A stretch of DNA of 64,000 bases from CALNYS01 sp942490855. GTDB lineage: Bacteria > Planctomycetota > Phycisphaerae > Phycisphaerales > UBA1924. The stretch is taken from assembly GCA_942490855.1 (NCBI GenBank), contig CALNYS010000001.1, forward strand, positions 124,001 to 188,000, written 5' to 3'. Every line of letters begins with the position of its first letter. Position 1 is the stretch's first letter. A program made the translations under genes and the position numbers. This document shows, piece by piece, positions 1 to 8,659 of the stretch. Below the pieces are notes generated by a model. That model was not told where the DNA came from. It did no database searches and saw nothing but the letters and a program-made list of their open reading frames with translations.

Positions 1-110
1 GCGTCGTCGCGCGCAGCGCCGTCATCCGCGAACTGATCGAACAGGGCGAGCTCAAGGTCGTCCCGGCGCTCCACGACCTCGCGTCCGGGCGCGTGACGTT
101 CCTGACCTAG
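1..110 (+). CDS. Beta-carbonic anhydrase, C-terminal fragment
   Basis: Only the last 35 codons lie in the window; the reading frame starts at base 3 and ends at a TAG. The visible peptide contains SAVIRELIEQGELKVV and then PALHDLASGRVTFL. This pattern resembles the C-terminus of beta-class carbonic anhydrases, where a helix leads into a KVVGALYDL-type strand and a GKVTFL end. Those zinc enzymes interconvert CO2 and bicarbonate. The catalytic Cys and His ligands lie upstream, outside the window, so the call rests on the tail alone. Confidence 0.55.
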   Translation, partial: VVARSAVIRELIEQGELKVVPALHDLASGRVTFLT

Positions 111-111
111 C

Positions 112-657
112 TCACGCCACCCGCTGGCGACGCGGCGGCGGCGCGAGATACGGCTCCAACTCAACCGGCAGCTTCTTGAGCCCGCGCCGCGCCGCCTTCG
201 CGATCGCGTAGTGCAGCGACTCGTGCACCCGCAGCTTCACGCTCGCCGTGACGTTCACCCCGCGCCGCTCCATCTCCGCGAGCGACCACATCCACGCGTG
301 GTACTCCTCGAGACAGCGCGGGCGGTACCGGTTAAACCCGATCGCGTGATGCCCGATCTCGTGCAGGAACACCGCCGCCGACATCGGGCCCTTGGGCTTG
401 GGCGCCTCGATCAGACGCGACACCGCGCCGTCCGCATAGCGCACCTCCCACGCCACGCCCGACATGCTCGAACGCCACTTGCGCACCCGCACGCCGTGCT
501 CGCTCAGGCACTCCCGCGTCAGCCGCTCGTACCGTTCCGCAGCAGGGGAAGCGCGCTTCGCCGTCGCGGGCCTCGCCTTCGGCGCGCGCGTCTTCACCAC
601 CACCTCGGGCGTCGGCTTCTTCTTGAACTTCGGCAGCAGATCCCACAGCGTCAGCAC
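112..657 (-). CDS. Small HExxH (zinc-protease-like) protein
   Basis: Encodes 181 residues from a GTG that lies inside the end of fmt (overlap 651-657), so it is probably translated with fmt as the last gene of a def-fmt operon. The key visible motif is FLHEIGHHAIGF near residue 100, an HExxH zinc-binding signature of metallopeptidases. A second conserved-looking stretch, ECLEEYHAWMW-like (CLEEYHAWMWSL), follows about 15 residues later and could supply further ligands. The N-terminus is Lys/Pro-rich and there is no signal peptide. I do not recognise the family. A protease role is inferred from the motif only, and the start could also lie further upstream within fmt. Confidence 0.6.
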   Translation of the reverse strand: MLTLWDLLPKFKKKPTPEVVVKTRAPKARPATAKRASPAAERYERLTRECLSEHGVRVRKWRSSMSGVAWEVRYADGAVSRLIEAPKPKGPMSAAVFLHEIGHHAIGFNRYRPRCLEEYHAWMWSLAEMERRGVNVTASVKLRVHESLHYAIAKAARRGLKKLPVELEPYLAPPPRRQRVA

Positions 658-1577
658 GGGCCCGTCCCTTCCAGACGCTCGCCGTCGGCGATGCTCAGGC
701 TCTGCGCGACGCGCGACCACCCCATCGCCGGCTTCCCGGGCGCCTGCGCCTCAAGGATGCGCAGCGCGCCAGCGCCGCACGCCACCACGCCGCCCGCCGC
801 GTCAACGATCACACCGGCTTGTTCGGCGTCGCACGCCGCCGGTTCCGCGCGCAGCAGCTTCAGCGGCGCCCCGCGGAACGAGACCGTCGCGCTTGGCCAC
901 GGGCTCAGCCCGTTGATCCGCTGCCGGCACGCTTCCGCGGACGCGGAGAAATCCACCCACCCGTCGCGCTTCTTGTCGAGCTTCCCCGCGAGCGTCACCA
1001 GCGATTCGTCCTGCTCCTCCGCCGTCGTCGCGCCCGACGCGTGGCGGGCCAGCACCGCCTCGACGAGGTCCGGCCCGTCCTCGGCGAGCAGGTCGTGCAG
1101 CTCGCCGGCCGTCTGGTGCGGTTCGATCACCCGCTCGCTCTGCCCCAGCACGAGCCCCGCGTCCATCCGCTCCGCGAGCGTGATCACCGAGTTCCCGGTC
1201 ACCGCGTCCCCCGCGAGAACCGCGTGGTTGATCGGCGCCGCCCCGCGCCAGCGCGGCAAGCGCGACGCGTGCAGGTTCACGGCGAACCGCTCCGCCAGCA
1301 GGTCCCGCGACAGCTTCTGACCGAACGCGATCACCACCCACGCGTCCGCCTCGACCGCGCGCACGCGCTCGAGGTCGTCGCGGCTCACGTTCTCCGTTTT
1401 TAGAACCGGGAGCCCCGCCTCCTCGGCCCACGCGCCCACCGGCGTCGCCGTCAGCGTGCGCCCGCGCCCGGCCGGGCGGTCCGGCTGCGTGACCACAAGA
1501 CCGATCTCGTGCGCGCCGGCCAGACGCCGGTACGTCGGCAATCCGAACGCGCCCGAGCCCATCAGGACGAGCTTCAC
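651..1577 (-). CDS. fmt: Methionyl-tRNA formyltransferase
   Basis: Formylates the amino group of Met-tRNA(fMet) using 10-formyltetrahydrofolate, in the cytosol. The 308 residues match the usual length of about 310. Visible hallmarks are KLVLMGSGAFGLPTYRRL at the N-terminus, VVTQPDRPAGRG, and the catalytic region VNLHASRLPRWRGAAPI (Asn and His of the formyl-transfer site). The C-terminal OB-like domain includes INGLSPWPSA. The GTG start at 1577 overlaps the stop of def by GTGA, the classic def-fmt coupling. An in-frame GTG one codon upstream is equally possible. Confidence 0.95.
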   Translation of the reverse strand: MKLVLMGSGAFGLPTYRRLAGAHEIGLVVTQPDRPAGRGRTLTATPVGAWAEEAGLPVLKTENVSRDDLERVRAVEADAWVVIAFGQKLSRDLLAERFAVNLHASRLPRWRGAAPINHAVLAGDAVTGNSVITLAERMDAGLVLGQSERVIEPHQTAGELHDLLAEDGPDLVEAVLARHASGATTAEEQDESLVTLAGKLDKKRDGWVDFSASAEACRQRINGLSPWPSATVSFRGAPLKLLRAEPAACDAEQAGVIVDAAGGVVACGAGALRILEAQAPGKPAMGWSRVAQSLSIADGERLEGTGPC

Positions 1578-2134
1578 CACTCGGCCGCCTGCGCTTCGAG
1601 GTCCTTGATCGCCCGCCGGTTCTTCATCCGTGAGAGCTGCTGCATCTTGTCGATGATCAGCACGCCGTCGAGGTGGTCGTTCTCGTGCTGGATGCACCTC
1701 GCGAGCAGCCCGCCCGCCCGCAGCGTGAACCGCTCCCCGTCGAGCCCCGTCGCCGTCAGCGTCACCTGGTGCGGGCGGCGGACAGCTCCGGTGATCTCGG
1801 GCAGGCTCAGGCACCCCTCGTCGTAGGGCTCGAGTTCGTCCGAGAACCCAGAGAGCACCGGGTTGATGCACACCAGCGGGCCGTCAGACGCCTCCGGGGG
1901 CTCGGCGTCCGCCGGGTAGTCCTCGCTCGACGGGACGTCGCACACGAACATCCGCACCGCCAGCCCCACCTGCGGAGCCGCCAGGCCGATCCCCTCGGCC
2001 TCCCGCATGAGCTCCAGCATCCGCGTCGCGACCGCGCGGACGGTCTCATCCACCGCCTCCACCGGGCGGGCTTTCTCGCGCAGGGCAGCGTGGGGGTAGT
2101 GCACGATGTACATGGAGGCGGGGTCCGGCGTCAT
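1574..2134 (-). CDS. def: Peptide deformylase
   Basis: Metalloenzyme that removes the N-formyl group from nascent proteins, the reverse partner of fmt directly downstream. All three family motifs are present: GIGLAAPQVG (motif 1), EGCLSLP (motif 2, metal-binding Cys) and QHENDHLDG (motif 3, HExDH). The length is 186 residues from the ATG at 2134. An internal ATG at 2113 (MYIVHYPHAALR) aligns better with the common N-terminus of the family. I keep 2134 because a TAGACT box ends seven bases before it and neither start has a Shine-Dalgarno, which would suit a leaderless message. Confidence 0.93.
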   Translation of the reverse strand: MTPDPASMYIVHYPHAALREKARPVEAVDETVRAVATRMLELMREAEGIGLAAPQVGLAVRMFVCDVPSSEDYPADAEPPEASDGPLVCINPVLSGFSDELEPYDEGCLSLPEITGAVRRPHQVTLTATGLDGERFTLRAGGLLARCIQHENDHLDGVLIIDKMQQLSRMKNRRAIKDLEAQAAEW

Positions 2135-2141
2135 CAGCGCG

Positions 2142-2147
2142 AGTCTA
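2142..2147 (-). promoter_or_regulatory. -10 box (TAGACT) of def-fmt
   Basis: TAGACT on the minus strand ends seven bases before the first ATG of def. The spacing would put the transcription start at or next to the A of the ATG. No good -35 hexamer is visible. The same box recurs at this distance before several other genes in the window. Confidence 0.4.
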
Positions 2148-2255
2148 GGTCGCCAAGCCGCGTCCGGCCAGAGCGTTGACGCTCGAAGAGCCGATGGCGT
2201 AGCATCATCGGTTCGACCGTTCCGCGCAGGACCGAGCCACACACGGGAGCTACGT

Positions 2256-3761
2256 TTGGCGATCTTCGGCAAGAAGAAAGAGAACGGGGACGGCGACGCC
2301 GCCGAAACCACCGCTGGAAAGCCCGCCAAGAGCAAGGGCGGCTTCGCGCCGGACCCCGCCAAGGCCGCGAGCTGGTTCAAGCACGCCGAGGTGAGCCACC
2401 AGTCCACCAACTACGAGTACGCCATGACGTGCTGGCTCAAGGGCATCGCCTTCGACCCCGCCAACCGCGACGCCCTCGAGAGCTACTACAAGTCCGCCCA
2501 GGCCTTCGCCGCCGGCCGCGCCAAGCCCGGCCCCACCAAGGACCAGCTCAAGGGTGTGGACGGCAAGGGCCCCATCACCAGGTACCAGGCCGCGCTCCTC
2601 CAGTGGGGGGGCAAGCCCTTCGACCCCGCCGCCGCGCTCAAGGCAGTCGAGGCCGCCGGCGCCCTCCAACTCCGCGAGTGCGCCGCCTGGCTCGGCGAGT
2701 TCGCCCTCCGCGCCGCCCGCGCCGAGGCCAAGACCCGCAAGGACGCCTTCGTCAAGCTCCTCGACGCCTTCGAGAAGAACGAGCTCTGGGAGCTCGCGAC
2801 CAAGGCCGGCGAGGACGCCCTCACCTTCGACCGCTCCGACGGCCCGCTCGCCGACCGCGTCAAGCAGGTCTCGGCCAAAGCCGCGATGACCTCCGGCGGC
2901 TACGACGAGGGCGAAGAGGGCGGATTCCGCAAGAACCTCCGCGACTCCGCGGCGCAGGAAAAAATCCGCCAGCAGCAGGCCGTCGTGAAGAGCGAGGACG
3001 CCTCCGCCGACGTCATCGCCGACGCCAAGGCCGACTACGACTCACGACCCGACGACCGCAACTCCATCGGCAAGTACGTCCGCGCCCTCATCGGGCGCGG
3101 CAGCGAGGCCGACGAGAAACTCGCCCGCGCCGTCCTCCTCAAGGGCTACGAGACCCTCAAAGAAGAGCGCATGCGCGAGCAGGCCGCCGACATCCAACTC
3201 AAGTGGGGCAAGCGCAGGCTCGCCGCCCTCAAGCAGCAGGCCGAGATCAACCCGGGCGACGACGCGGCGCGCGAGGCCTTCGAACGCGGGAAAACCGAGC
3301 ACATCAAGCTCGAGGCCGACGAGTACGCCCAGCGCGTGCGCGCCTACCCGACCGAGACCGCCTACAAGTACGAGCTCGGGCGACGCCTCTTCCTCCTCGA
3401 GCAGTACGAGGAAGCCATCCGCTTCCTCCAGGAGGCCCAGAACGACTCGAAGCGCCGCGTCAAGGTCCTCAACCTCCTCGGGCAGTCCTTCCAGAAGCTC
3501 GGCTGGCACTCCGAGGCCGTCGGCATGCTCCGCCAGGCCGCCGAGGCCCACACCTCCTCCGACGACGACCTCGCGCTCGACCTCCGCTACGGCCTCCTCC
3601 TCGCGCTCGAGGGCAAGGCCCGCGAGGACCGCGACGCGGAAGCCGCAGAGGAAGCCACCAAGCTCGCGTCCGCGATCGCCATGAAGCAGATCGGCTACCG
3701 CGACGTGCGCGCCCGGCGCGACGCGCTCCAGCTGCTCATCAAAGAGCTCCGCGAAGGGTGA
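2256..3761 (+). CDS. TPR-repeat protein, function unknown
   Basis: Predicted 501-residue soluble protein. The start is inferred to be the TTG at 2256, which has GGGAG about eight bases upstream and gives LAIFGKKKENGDGD; no ATG fits well. The first 40 residues are low-complexity and Lys-rich. TPR-like helical pairs are visible near residues 43-85 (WFKHAEVSHQSTNYEYAM) and strongest at about 366-432 (YKYELGRRLFLLEQYEEA, then LNLLGQSFQKLGWHSEA). The middle is Ala/Lys/Glu-rich helix. TPRs mediate protein-protein contacts; the partner is unknown. It ends in a GTGA overlap with kdsB, so the two are probably co-translated. Confidence 0.8.
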   Translation: MAIFGKKKENGDGDAAETTAGKPAKSKGGFAPDPAKAASWFKHAEVSHQSTNYEYAMTCWLKGIAFDPANRDALESYYKSAQAFAAGRAKPGPTKDQLKGVDGKGPITRYQAALLQWGGKPFDPAAALKAVEAAGALQLRECAAWLGEFALRAARAEAKTRKDAFVKLLDAFEKNELWELATKAGEDALTFDRSDGPLADRVKQVSAKAAMTSGGYDEGEEGGFRKNLRDSAAQEKIRQQQAVVKSEDASADVIADAKADYDSRPDDRNSIGKYVRALIGRGSEADEKLARAVLLKGYETLKEERMREQAADIQLKWGKRRLAALKQQAEINPGDDAAREAFERGKTEHIKLEADEYAQRVRAYPTETAYKYELGRRLFLLEQYEEAIRFLQEAQNDSKRRVKVLNLLGQSFQKLGWHSEAVGMLRQAAEAHTSSDDDLALDLRYGLLLALEGKAREDRDAEAAEEATKLASAIAMKQIGYRDVRARRDALQLLIKELREG

Positions 3762-4495
3762 CCCAGCGCGTCGCCATCATCCCGGCGCGCCTCGGCTCCA
3801 CCCGTTTCCCGGAAAAAGTCCTCGCCGACTGCGCGGGCGCCCCGCTCATCCAGCGCGTGCGCGAAGCAGCCCTCCGCTGCGACCTCCTCGACCGTGTCGT
3901 CGTCGCCACCGACGCCGAGCGCGTCGCCGACACCGTCCGCGCCTACTCCGGTGAAGCGGTGATGACCCGCACCGACCACCCCAACGGCGCCAGCCGCCTC
4001 GCCGAGGCCGCCGACACGCTCGGGCTCCCAGACGACGCCGTCGTCGTCAACGTCCAGGGCGACGAGCCCGGCGTCGAACCCGCCGTCATCAGCGCCGCTA
4101 TCGACGCCCTCGAATCCTCCGACGCGCCGACCGCCACCGTCGCCTCGCCCTTCGCCCCGGGCGAAGACCCCGCGAGCCCGCACATCGTCAAGGTCGTGCG
4201 CGCCGCAAACGGCTGCGCCCTCTACTTCTCCCGCGCCCTCGTCCCGCACGACCGCGACTCGGGCGGCGTCGCCCCCCTCAAGCACGTCGGCCTCTACGTC
4301 TACCGGCGCGCGTTCCTCCGCGTCTACGCCGCCCTCGAGCCCACACCGCTCGAGAACACCGAGAAGCTCGAACAGCTCCGCGTCCTCGAGCACGGCTACG
4401 CCATGCGCGTCGCGATCGCCCACGCCCGCCACCGCGGCATCGACACCCCGGAGGACCTCGCCGACTACCTCCGCCGGGCTGCCCCGGACCGATAA
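3758..4495 (+). CDS. kdsB: 3-deoxy-manno-octulosonate cytidylyltransferase (CMP-KDO synthetase)
   Basis: Activates KDO with CTP to CMP-KDO for the inner core of lipopolysaccharide. The 245-residue product fits the family length of about 250. Recognisable motifs are IIPARLGSTRFPEKVLA (nucleotide-binding loop), VVVNVQGDEP (metal/CTP site) and KHVGLYVYRRAFL with an ENTEKLEQLR segment near the C-terminus. The GTG start overlaps the preceding TPR stop. It indicates that the organism makes a KDO-containing outer-membrane glycolipid, although no other kds or lpx gene is in the window. Confidence 0.95.
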   Translation: MTQRVAIIPARLGSTRFPEKVLADCAGAPLIQRVREAALRCDLLDRVVVATDAERVADTVRAYSGEAVMTRTDHPNGASRLAEAADTLGLPDDAVVVNVQGDEPGVEPAVISAAIDALESSDAPTATVASPFAPGEDPASPHIVKVVRAANGCALYFSRALVPHDRDSGGVAPLKHVGLYVYRRAFLRVYAALEPTPLENTEKLEQLRVLEHGYAMRVAIAHARHRGIDTPEDLADYLRRAAPDR

Positions 4496-4552
4496 GCCGC
4501 CCACGCGCTCGCACAACCCGAGCCCCGCCCCGCCCCAGAGACAAGCCCCCGT

Positions 4553-4579
4553 TAAGGCGGGCAAGCTGGGCGTCGATGG
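4553..4579 (+). promoter_or_regulatory. Possible sigma-28 (FliA)-type promoter for the signalling operon
   Basis: TAAG, 15 bases, then GTCGATGG resembles the FliA consensus TAAA-N15-GCCGATAA with several mismatches. It lies about 65 bases before the start of the HTH-receiver gene, in the right orientation. The leader between also holds a short GC hairpin (CCGGC...GCCGG near 4605-4622). This is a weak match found by eye. Confidence 0.22.
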
Positions 4580-4643
4580 CAACCCCGAGAAACTTGAACG
4601 GTTGTCCGGCTTCCAGCGCCGGCCCGTTCCGGGGGGTACCGCG

Positions 4644-5261
4644 ATGGGAAGCACAGACAAGAGCGCAGGCGTCAACGGAGCGCCCTCCAAGTGGCGCGAC
4701 AAACAGGTCTTCACGACCGGCGAGGCGGCAGAAGTCTGCAACGTCAGCCAGCAGACCATCATCCGCTGCTTCGACTCCGGGCGGCTCAACGGCTTCCGCG
4801 TCCCCGGCTCGCGTTTCCGGCGCATCCCGCGCAACGAGCTGATCAAGTTCATGCGCAGCAACGAGATCCCGCTCACGCCGCTCGACCCCGGCGCGCTGCG
4901 CGTCCTCGTCGTCGACGACGAGCCCGAGATCCTCGCCCTCTTCCGCGACACCTTCGGCGTCGACGAGCGCTTCAACCTCGAGACCGCCGCCAACGGCTAC
5001 GACGCCGGGCGTCTCACCGAGTCGTTCAAGCCCGACGTGATCTTCCTCGACTACATGCTCCCGGACATCAACGGCGACCTCGTCTGCAAGCGCATCCGCG
5101 AGCACGACGAGCTCTCGGACTCGCAGATCGTCTTCATCTCAGGCGTCGTCGAACCCTCCGAGGTGGACAAGCTCCTCCAGGCCGGCGCCAACGAGTTCGT
5201 CAAGAAGCCCTTCGATATCAAGAAGCTCATGGAGCAGGCGGCCTCGCGCATCGCCGGCTGA
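4644..5261 (+). CDS. Excisionase-type HTH domain fused to a response-regulator receiver
   Basis: 205 residues. An N-terminal MerR/excisionase-like helix-turn-helix spans about residues 17-75 (FTTGEAAEVCNVSQQTII ... GSRFRRIPRNELIKFM). It is followed by a CheY-like receiver from about 85 to the end, with VLVVDDEPEIL (acidic pocket), VIFLDYMLPDINGD (phospho-acceptor Asp) and FVKKPFD (conserved Lys). The domain order is reversed from typical DNA-binding regulators. The ATG at 4644 has a GGGGGG run six to ten bases upstream. The next gene, a histidine kinase, starts six bases after the stop, so this is likely its cognate regulator. Confidence 0.85.
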   Translation: MGSTDKSAGVNGAPSKWRDKQVFTTGEAAEVCNVSQQTIIRCFDSGRLNGFRVPGSRFRRIPRNELIKFMRSNEIPLTPLDPGALRVLVVDDEPEILALFRDTFGVDERFNLETAANGYDAGRLTESFKPDVIFLDYMLPDINGDLVCKRIREHDELSDSQIVFISGVVEPSEVDKLLQAGANEFVKKPFDIKKLMEQAASRIAG

Positions 5262-5267
5262 ACACCC

Positions 5268-7538
5268 GTGTCGACCGAGCCAGAGCACATCACGCCCGAC
5301 CGGGTCGAGATGATCCTCCAGCGCCTCGAGGCGCTGCCGACACTCTCGCCGATCGCCGTGCGCCTACTCAACCTCTCGGCCAGCGATGAGTCCTCCATCC
5401 CCGAGATCACCAAGCTGGTCGAGTCCGACCCCGCCCTCACCACCATGCTCCTCTCGATGTGCCGACGCGCCAGCACCGGGCTGGGCGACGCCGTCACCAC
5501 CGTCGAGCGCGCCGTCGTCATGCTCGGGCTCGACGCCGTCCGCTCCGCACTCCTGAGCGTCCACGTCTACGAGCTCATGGAACAAGGGCACGACGCCCCC
5601 AACGAACCCGAGGGCGAATCCGTGGACCGCGTCGGGCTCTGGCGACGCCACCTCGCCGCCGCCTGCGCCGCCGAACGACTCGCCAGGGAAGCCGGGCGCG
5701 ACGTCCGACCCGAGGACGCCTTCACCGCCGGGCTCCTCCACGGTCTCGGCAAGCTCGCCCTCGCCACCGTCCTCCCCAAGACCTACCTCCGCGTCGGCGA
5801 GTTCGCCGCCGTGCGGCGCTGCTCCCTCGCCGAGGCCGAGCGCGAGATCATCGGCATCGATCACCACACCGCCGGCAAACGCCTCGGCGAACGCTGGGGC
5901 CTCCCCAACGTCCTCCAGGACGTCATGTGGCTCCACGGGCGCCCCGAAGCCATCCCCGAAGACCTCGCCCACGCGCCGCTCATCCGCATCGTCTCGGCCG
6001 GCGTCGGCCTCGCCCGCGCCCTCCACATCGGGTGGGGGGGCGACGGCGGCCCGCCGCCCTCGTTCGAGACCATCGCCCGCGCCGCCGGACTCGAGACCGA
6101 ACGCCTCGAAGCCCTCGCCCCCAAGCTCCACGACGACGTCGCCGTACGCGCCGCCGAGCTCGGCCTCGACGATCTCGTGGACGCCGACATGCAGATGCAG
6201 TCGATCGCCTCCGCCAACCGCCAGCTCGCCCGCCTCAACCGCTCCCTCGAGCAGCGAGCCCGCGCCGCCAACGACCACGCACGCGTCCTCTCCGAGATCG
6301 CCGCCTTCCACGCCGAGCCCAGCGTCAGCTCGCTCCCCTCCGCCTACGAATCCATCGCTTCCTCCGTCTCCCGCCTCTTCGGGAGCGGCTACTGCGCCAT
6401 CGTCCACCAGAGCCGCACAGACCAGCCCTGGACCATCGCCGAGCTCGGACGCGACGGCAGGGTCGCCCACCGCTGCGAGATCGAGCCCCCGCCCGGCGAG
6501 GGCTCCCTGCGCGAAGCCGTGGACCTCTCCCAGCTCAGCATCGCCAGCGCCGCACTCCTGGGCTGGCTCACCGAGGTCCTCACCACCGCCCCCGACCTCC
6601 GCAAGCTCCGCGTCCTGCCCATGGTCTGCGCCACCGGCGAGCCCTCGCTGCTCCTTCACGACCGCGACCTGCCCGCGGGCCTCTTCACCGGACCCGCCAT
6701 GATCGCTCTCACGAGCCTCTGGTCCGGCGCCCTCGGCGCGGCCGCCCGCCACGACGGCGCCCGCCGACTCCAGGAGAAGCTCGCCGACGCCAACCGCAGC
6801 CTCATCGAAACCCGGGAGCAACTCTCAGAGACAGAGTCACTTGCGATGCTCGGGCGCCTCACCGCCGGCGCCGCCCACGAGATGAACAACCCCCTCGCGA
6901 TCATCGACGGGCGCGCCCAGGTCCTCGCCATCTCCGCGCAGAGCGACGACGCCAAGGCCTCCGTCGCCGCGATCCGCACCGCCGCCGGGCGCCTCAGCGC
7001 GCTGATCAGCGACCTCCACTTCTTCGCCGAGCCCGCCAAGCTCAAGCGCGGCCCCACCGACATCACCGATCTCCTCGGGCGCGCGGTCAAAGACGCCAAG
7101 CGTGCGCGCGCCGCCGAAAACCTCGACACCCTCGGCGTCAAACTCGCCGTACAAGGCCCGCTGCCACCGGCTTATGTGGACGCCGAGCAGCTCTGCGCAG
7201 CCGTCACAGAGCTGCTGCGAAACGCCCTCGACGCAGATCCCCGCGAGTTCGTGGAACTCCGCGCTGAAACCATGGCCCCGGATGACCGATTGGTCATCTC
7301 CGTATCCGATCTTGGACGCGGCATGGACCGGGACACGCTCCAACGGGCGACCGAACCATTCTTCTCGCGCTGCGACGCTGGGCGTCGCGTCGGACTCGGG
7401 CTCGCCCGCGTCAGACGCCTCGTCGAGCAGCACGAGGGGCGCCTGGAGCTCGAGAGCGCTCCGGGGGAGGGGACGGTCGCACGGCTCGTCCTCCCGCACT
7501 GGACGCGGGAGAGCGCACCGGCGGCGGAGGCGGCCTAG
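5268..7538 (+). CDS. HDOD-domain sensor histidine kinase
   Basis: 756 residues starting at GTG. The N-terminal HDOD domain (about 20-225) contains LEALPTLSPIAVRLLNL and a degenerate HD-like LLHGLGKLAL. A GAF-like sensor region (about 330-500) follows, then a short coiled coil. A histidine-kinase core ends the protein: H-box AAHEMNNPLAII with the phosphorylated His near residue 536, N-box ELLRNALDAD near 648, G1 DLGRGMD and G2 GLGLARVR. No membrane segment is seen, so it is cytosolic. The HDOD-kinase combination is uncommon; HDOD proteins usually act in regulation of motility, secretion or stress. It sits between two receiver proteins in one operon. Confidence 0.88.
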   Translation: MSTEPEHITPDRVEMILQRLEALPTLSPIAVRLLNLSASDESSIPEITKLVESDPALTTMLLSMCRRASTGLGDAVTTVERAVVMLGLDAVRSALLSVHVYELMEQGHDAPNEPEGESVDRVGLWRRHLAAACAAERLAREAGRDVRPEDAFTAGLLHGLGKLALATVLPKTYLRVGEFAAVRRCSLAEAEREIIGIDHHTAGKRLGERWGLPNVLQDVMWLHGRPEAIPEDLAHAPLIRIVSAGVGLARALHIGWGGDGGPPPSFETIARAAGLETERLEALAPKLHDDVAVRAAELGLDDLVDADMQMQSIASANRQLARLNRSLEQRARAANDHARVLSEIAAFHAEPSVSSLPSAYESIASSVSRLFGSGYCAIVHQSRTDQPWTIAELGRDGRVAHRCEIEPPPGEGSLREAVDLSQLSIASAALLGWLTEVLTTAPDLRKLRVLPMVCATGEPSLLLHDRDLPAGLFTGPAMIALTSLWSGALGAAARHDGARRLQEKLADANRSLIETREQLSETESLAMLGRLTAGAAHEMNNPLAIIDGRAQVLAISAQSDDAKASVAAIRTAAGRLSALISDLHFFAEPAKLKRGPTDITDLLGRAVKDAKRARAAENLDTLGVKLAVQGPLPPAYVDAEQLCAAVTELLRNALDADPREFVELRAETMAPDDRLVISVSDLGRGMDRDTLQRATEPFFSRCDAGRRVGLGLARVRRLVEQHEGRLELESAPGEGTVARLVLPHWTRESAPAAEAA

Positions 7539-7560
7539 GCCGCAAAAGGGAGACTCGCCG

Positions 7561-8655
7561 ATGGCACGGGGACGAGAGGACACACACGAAACCGTTGGAC
7601 ACGCGCTCGTCATCGAGCCCGATCCGCTCGCGTGCGCTTCCCTCGTCGGAGCGCTCCGCAGCGCCCACGTCGAGTGCGAGAGCGTCACCAGCTACGACCA
7701 GGCCCTCGCCGCTCTCGAAGACGCCAGCTTCGACGCCGCCCTCGTCAGCCTCGACCTCCCCAGCGACCGCGGCCTCGCCATCGCGCGCCACATCCGCGAG
7801 CGCGCGCTCCCCACCCGCGTGGTCATGATCGGGGGCACCCCCCAGGCCGCCCTCGCGTCCATGCGCGCCGGCGCCGTCGATCAGATCGCCAAGCCCTTCG
7901 ACCTCAAGCTCGTCAGCGAGAGCGTCCGCGCCGCGATCTCGTCCTGCCGGCGCGACCGCCAGCAGGAACGCAAGGTCCAGCGACTCAAGAAAATCTGCAA
8001 GCGCCTCAACGCGTCGCGCAAGAGCGTGCACGATCACGTGGACGTCATGTGCGACGACCTCCTCGGGGCGTATCAGGAGATGGCCGACCAGGTCAAGAAG
8101 GTGGGCGTCGTGAGTGAGTTCCAGGCAATGATCGGGCAGGAGCTGGACATCGAACAGCTCCTGCGCACCATGCTCGAGTACGTCCTGAAGAAGACCGGCC
8201 CCACCAACGCCGCCGTCTTCCTCCCCGCCAACCACAGCGACTTCAGCCTCGGGGCGTACGTCAACTACGACTGCCCCAAGGACGCCGCCGACGTCCTCCT
8301 CGACCACCTCGCCGACGTCATCCCGCCCCGCTTCCAGGACGAAGAGGGCGTCTTCACGTTCGCGTCCATGGACGAGCTCCGCGAGTGGATCGGAGACGAC
8401 GCCACCTGGCTCGCCGACTCCACCGCCCTCGTCGCGCCCTGCCGGCGCAACGACGAGTGCCTCGCCGTCATCACGCTCTTCCGCGACCGCTCACGCCCCT
8501 TCGACGAGGCCGCGATCGACGAGCTCGCCTCGATCGCAGAGGTCTTCGCGACGCAGCTCGCCAAGGTGATCAGCATCCACCACCGCCACATGTCAGACAG
8601 CACGTGGACCGGGTGGGAGACCGAAGACGACGACACCGGCGGCCTCGCCGCCTAA
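7561..8655 (+). CDS. Response regulator with coiled coil and GAF-like domain
   Basis: 364 residues from an ATG with AAGGGAG nine bases upstream. The receiver occupies about 15-130. LVSLDLPSDRG holds the probable phospho-Asp near residue 64 and IAKPFD the conserved Lys, but the acidic pocket is reduced to VIEPDP. A charged helix (about 135-200) follows, then a GAF-like domain (about 205-340: LDIEQLLRTMLEYVLKKTG...VAPCRRNDECLAVITLF). No DNA-binding domain is seen, so output is probably by protein contact or ligand sensing. It lies 22 bases after the HDOD kinase and completes a three-gene signalling operon. Confidence 0.82.
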   Translation: MARGREDTHETVGHALVIEPDPLACASLVGALRSAHVECESVTSYDQALAALEDASFDAALVSLDLPSDRGLAIARHIRERALPTRVVMIGGTPQAALASMRAGAVDQIAKPFDLKLVSESVRAAISSCRRDRQQERKVQRLKKICKRLNASRKSVHDHVDVMCDDLLGAYQEMADQVKKVGVVSEFQAMIGQELDIEQLLRTMLEYVLKKTGPTNAAVFLPANHSDFSLGAYVNYDCPKDAADVLLDHLADVIPPRFQDEEGVFTFASMDELREWIGDDATWLADSTALVAPCRRNDECLAVITLFRDRSRPFDEAAIDELASIAEVFATQLAKVISIHHRHMSDSTWTGWETEDDDTGGLAA

Positions 8656-8659
8656 CCCG

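Noticed and set aside
4500..4643. Possible cyclic di-GMP (GEMM) riboswitch in the leader of the signalling operon
   Set aside because: There are hairpins and an AACCCCGAGAAAC stretch, but the conserved GEMM core sequences are not present.
5364..6821. Minus-strand 485-codon open frame rich in Gly/Glu/Val
   Set aside because: It is antisense to the HDOD histidine kinase, with no start signal or motif.
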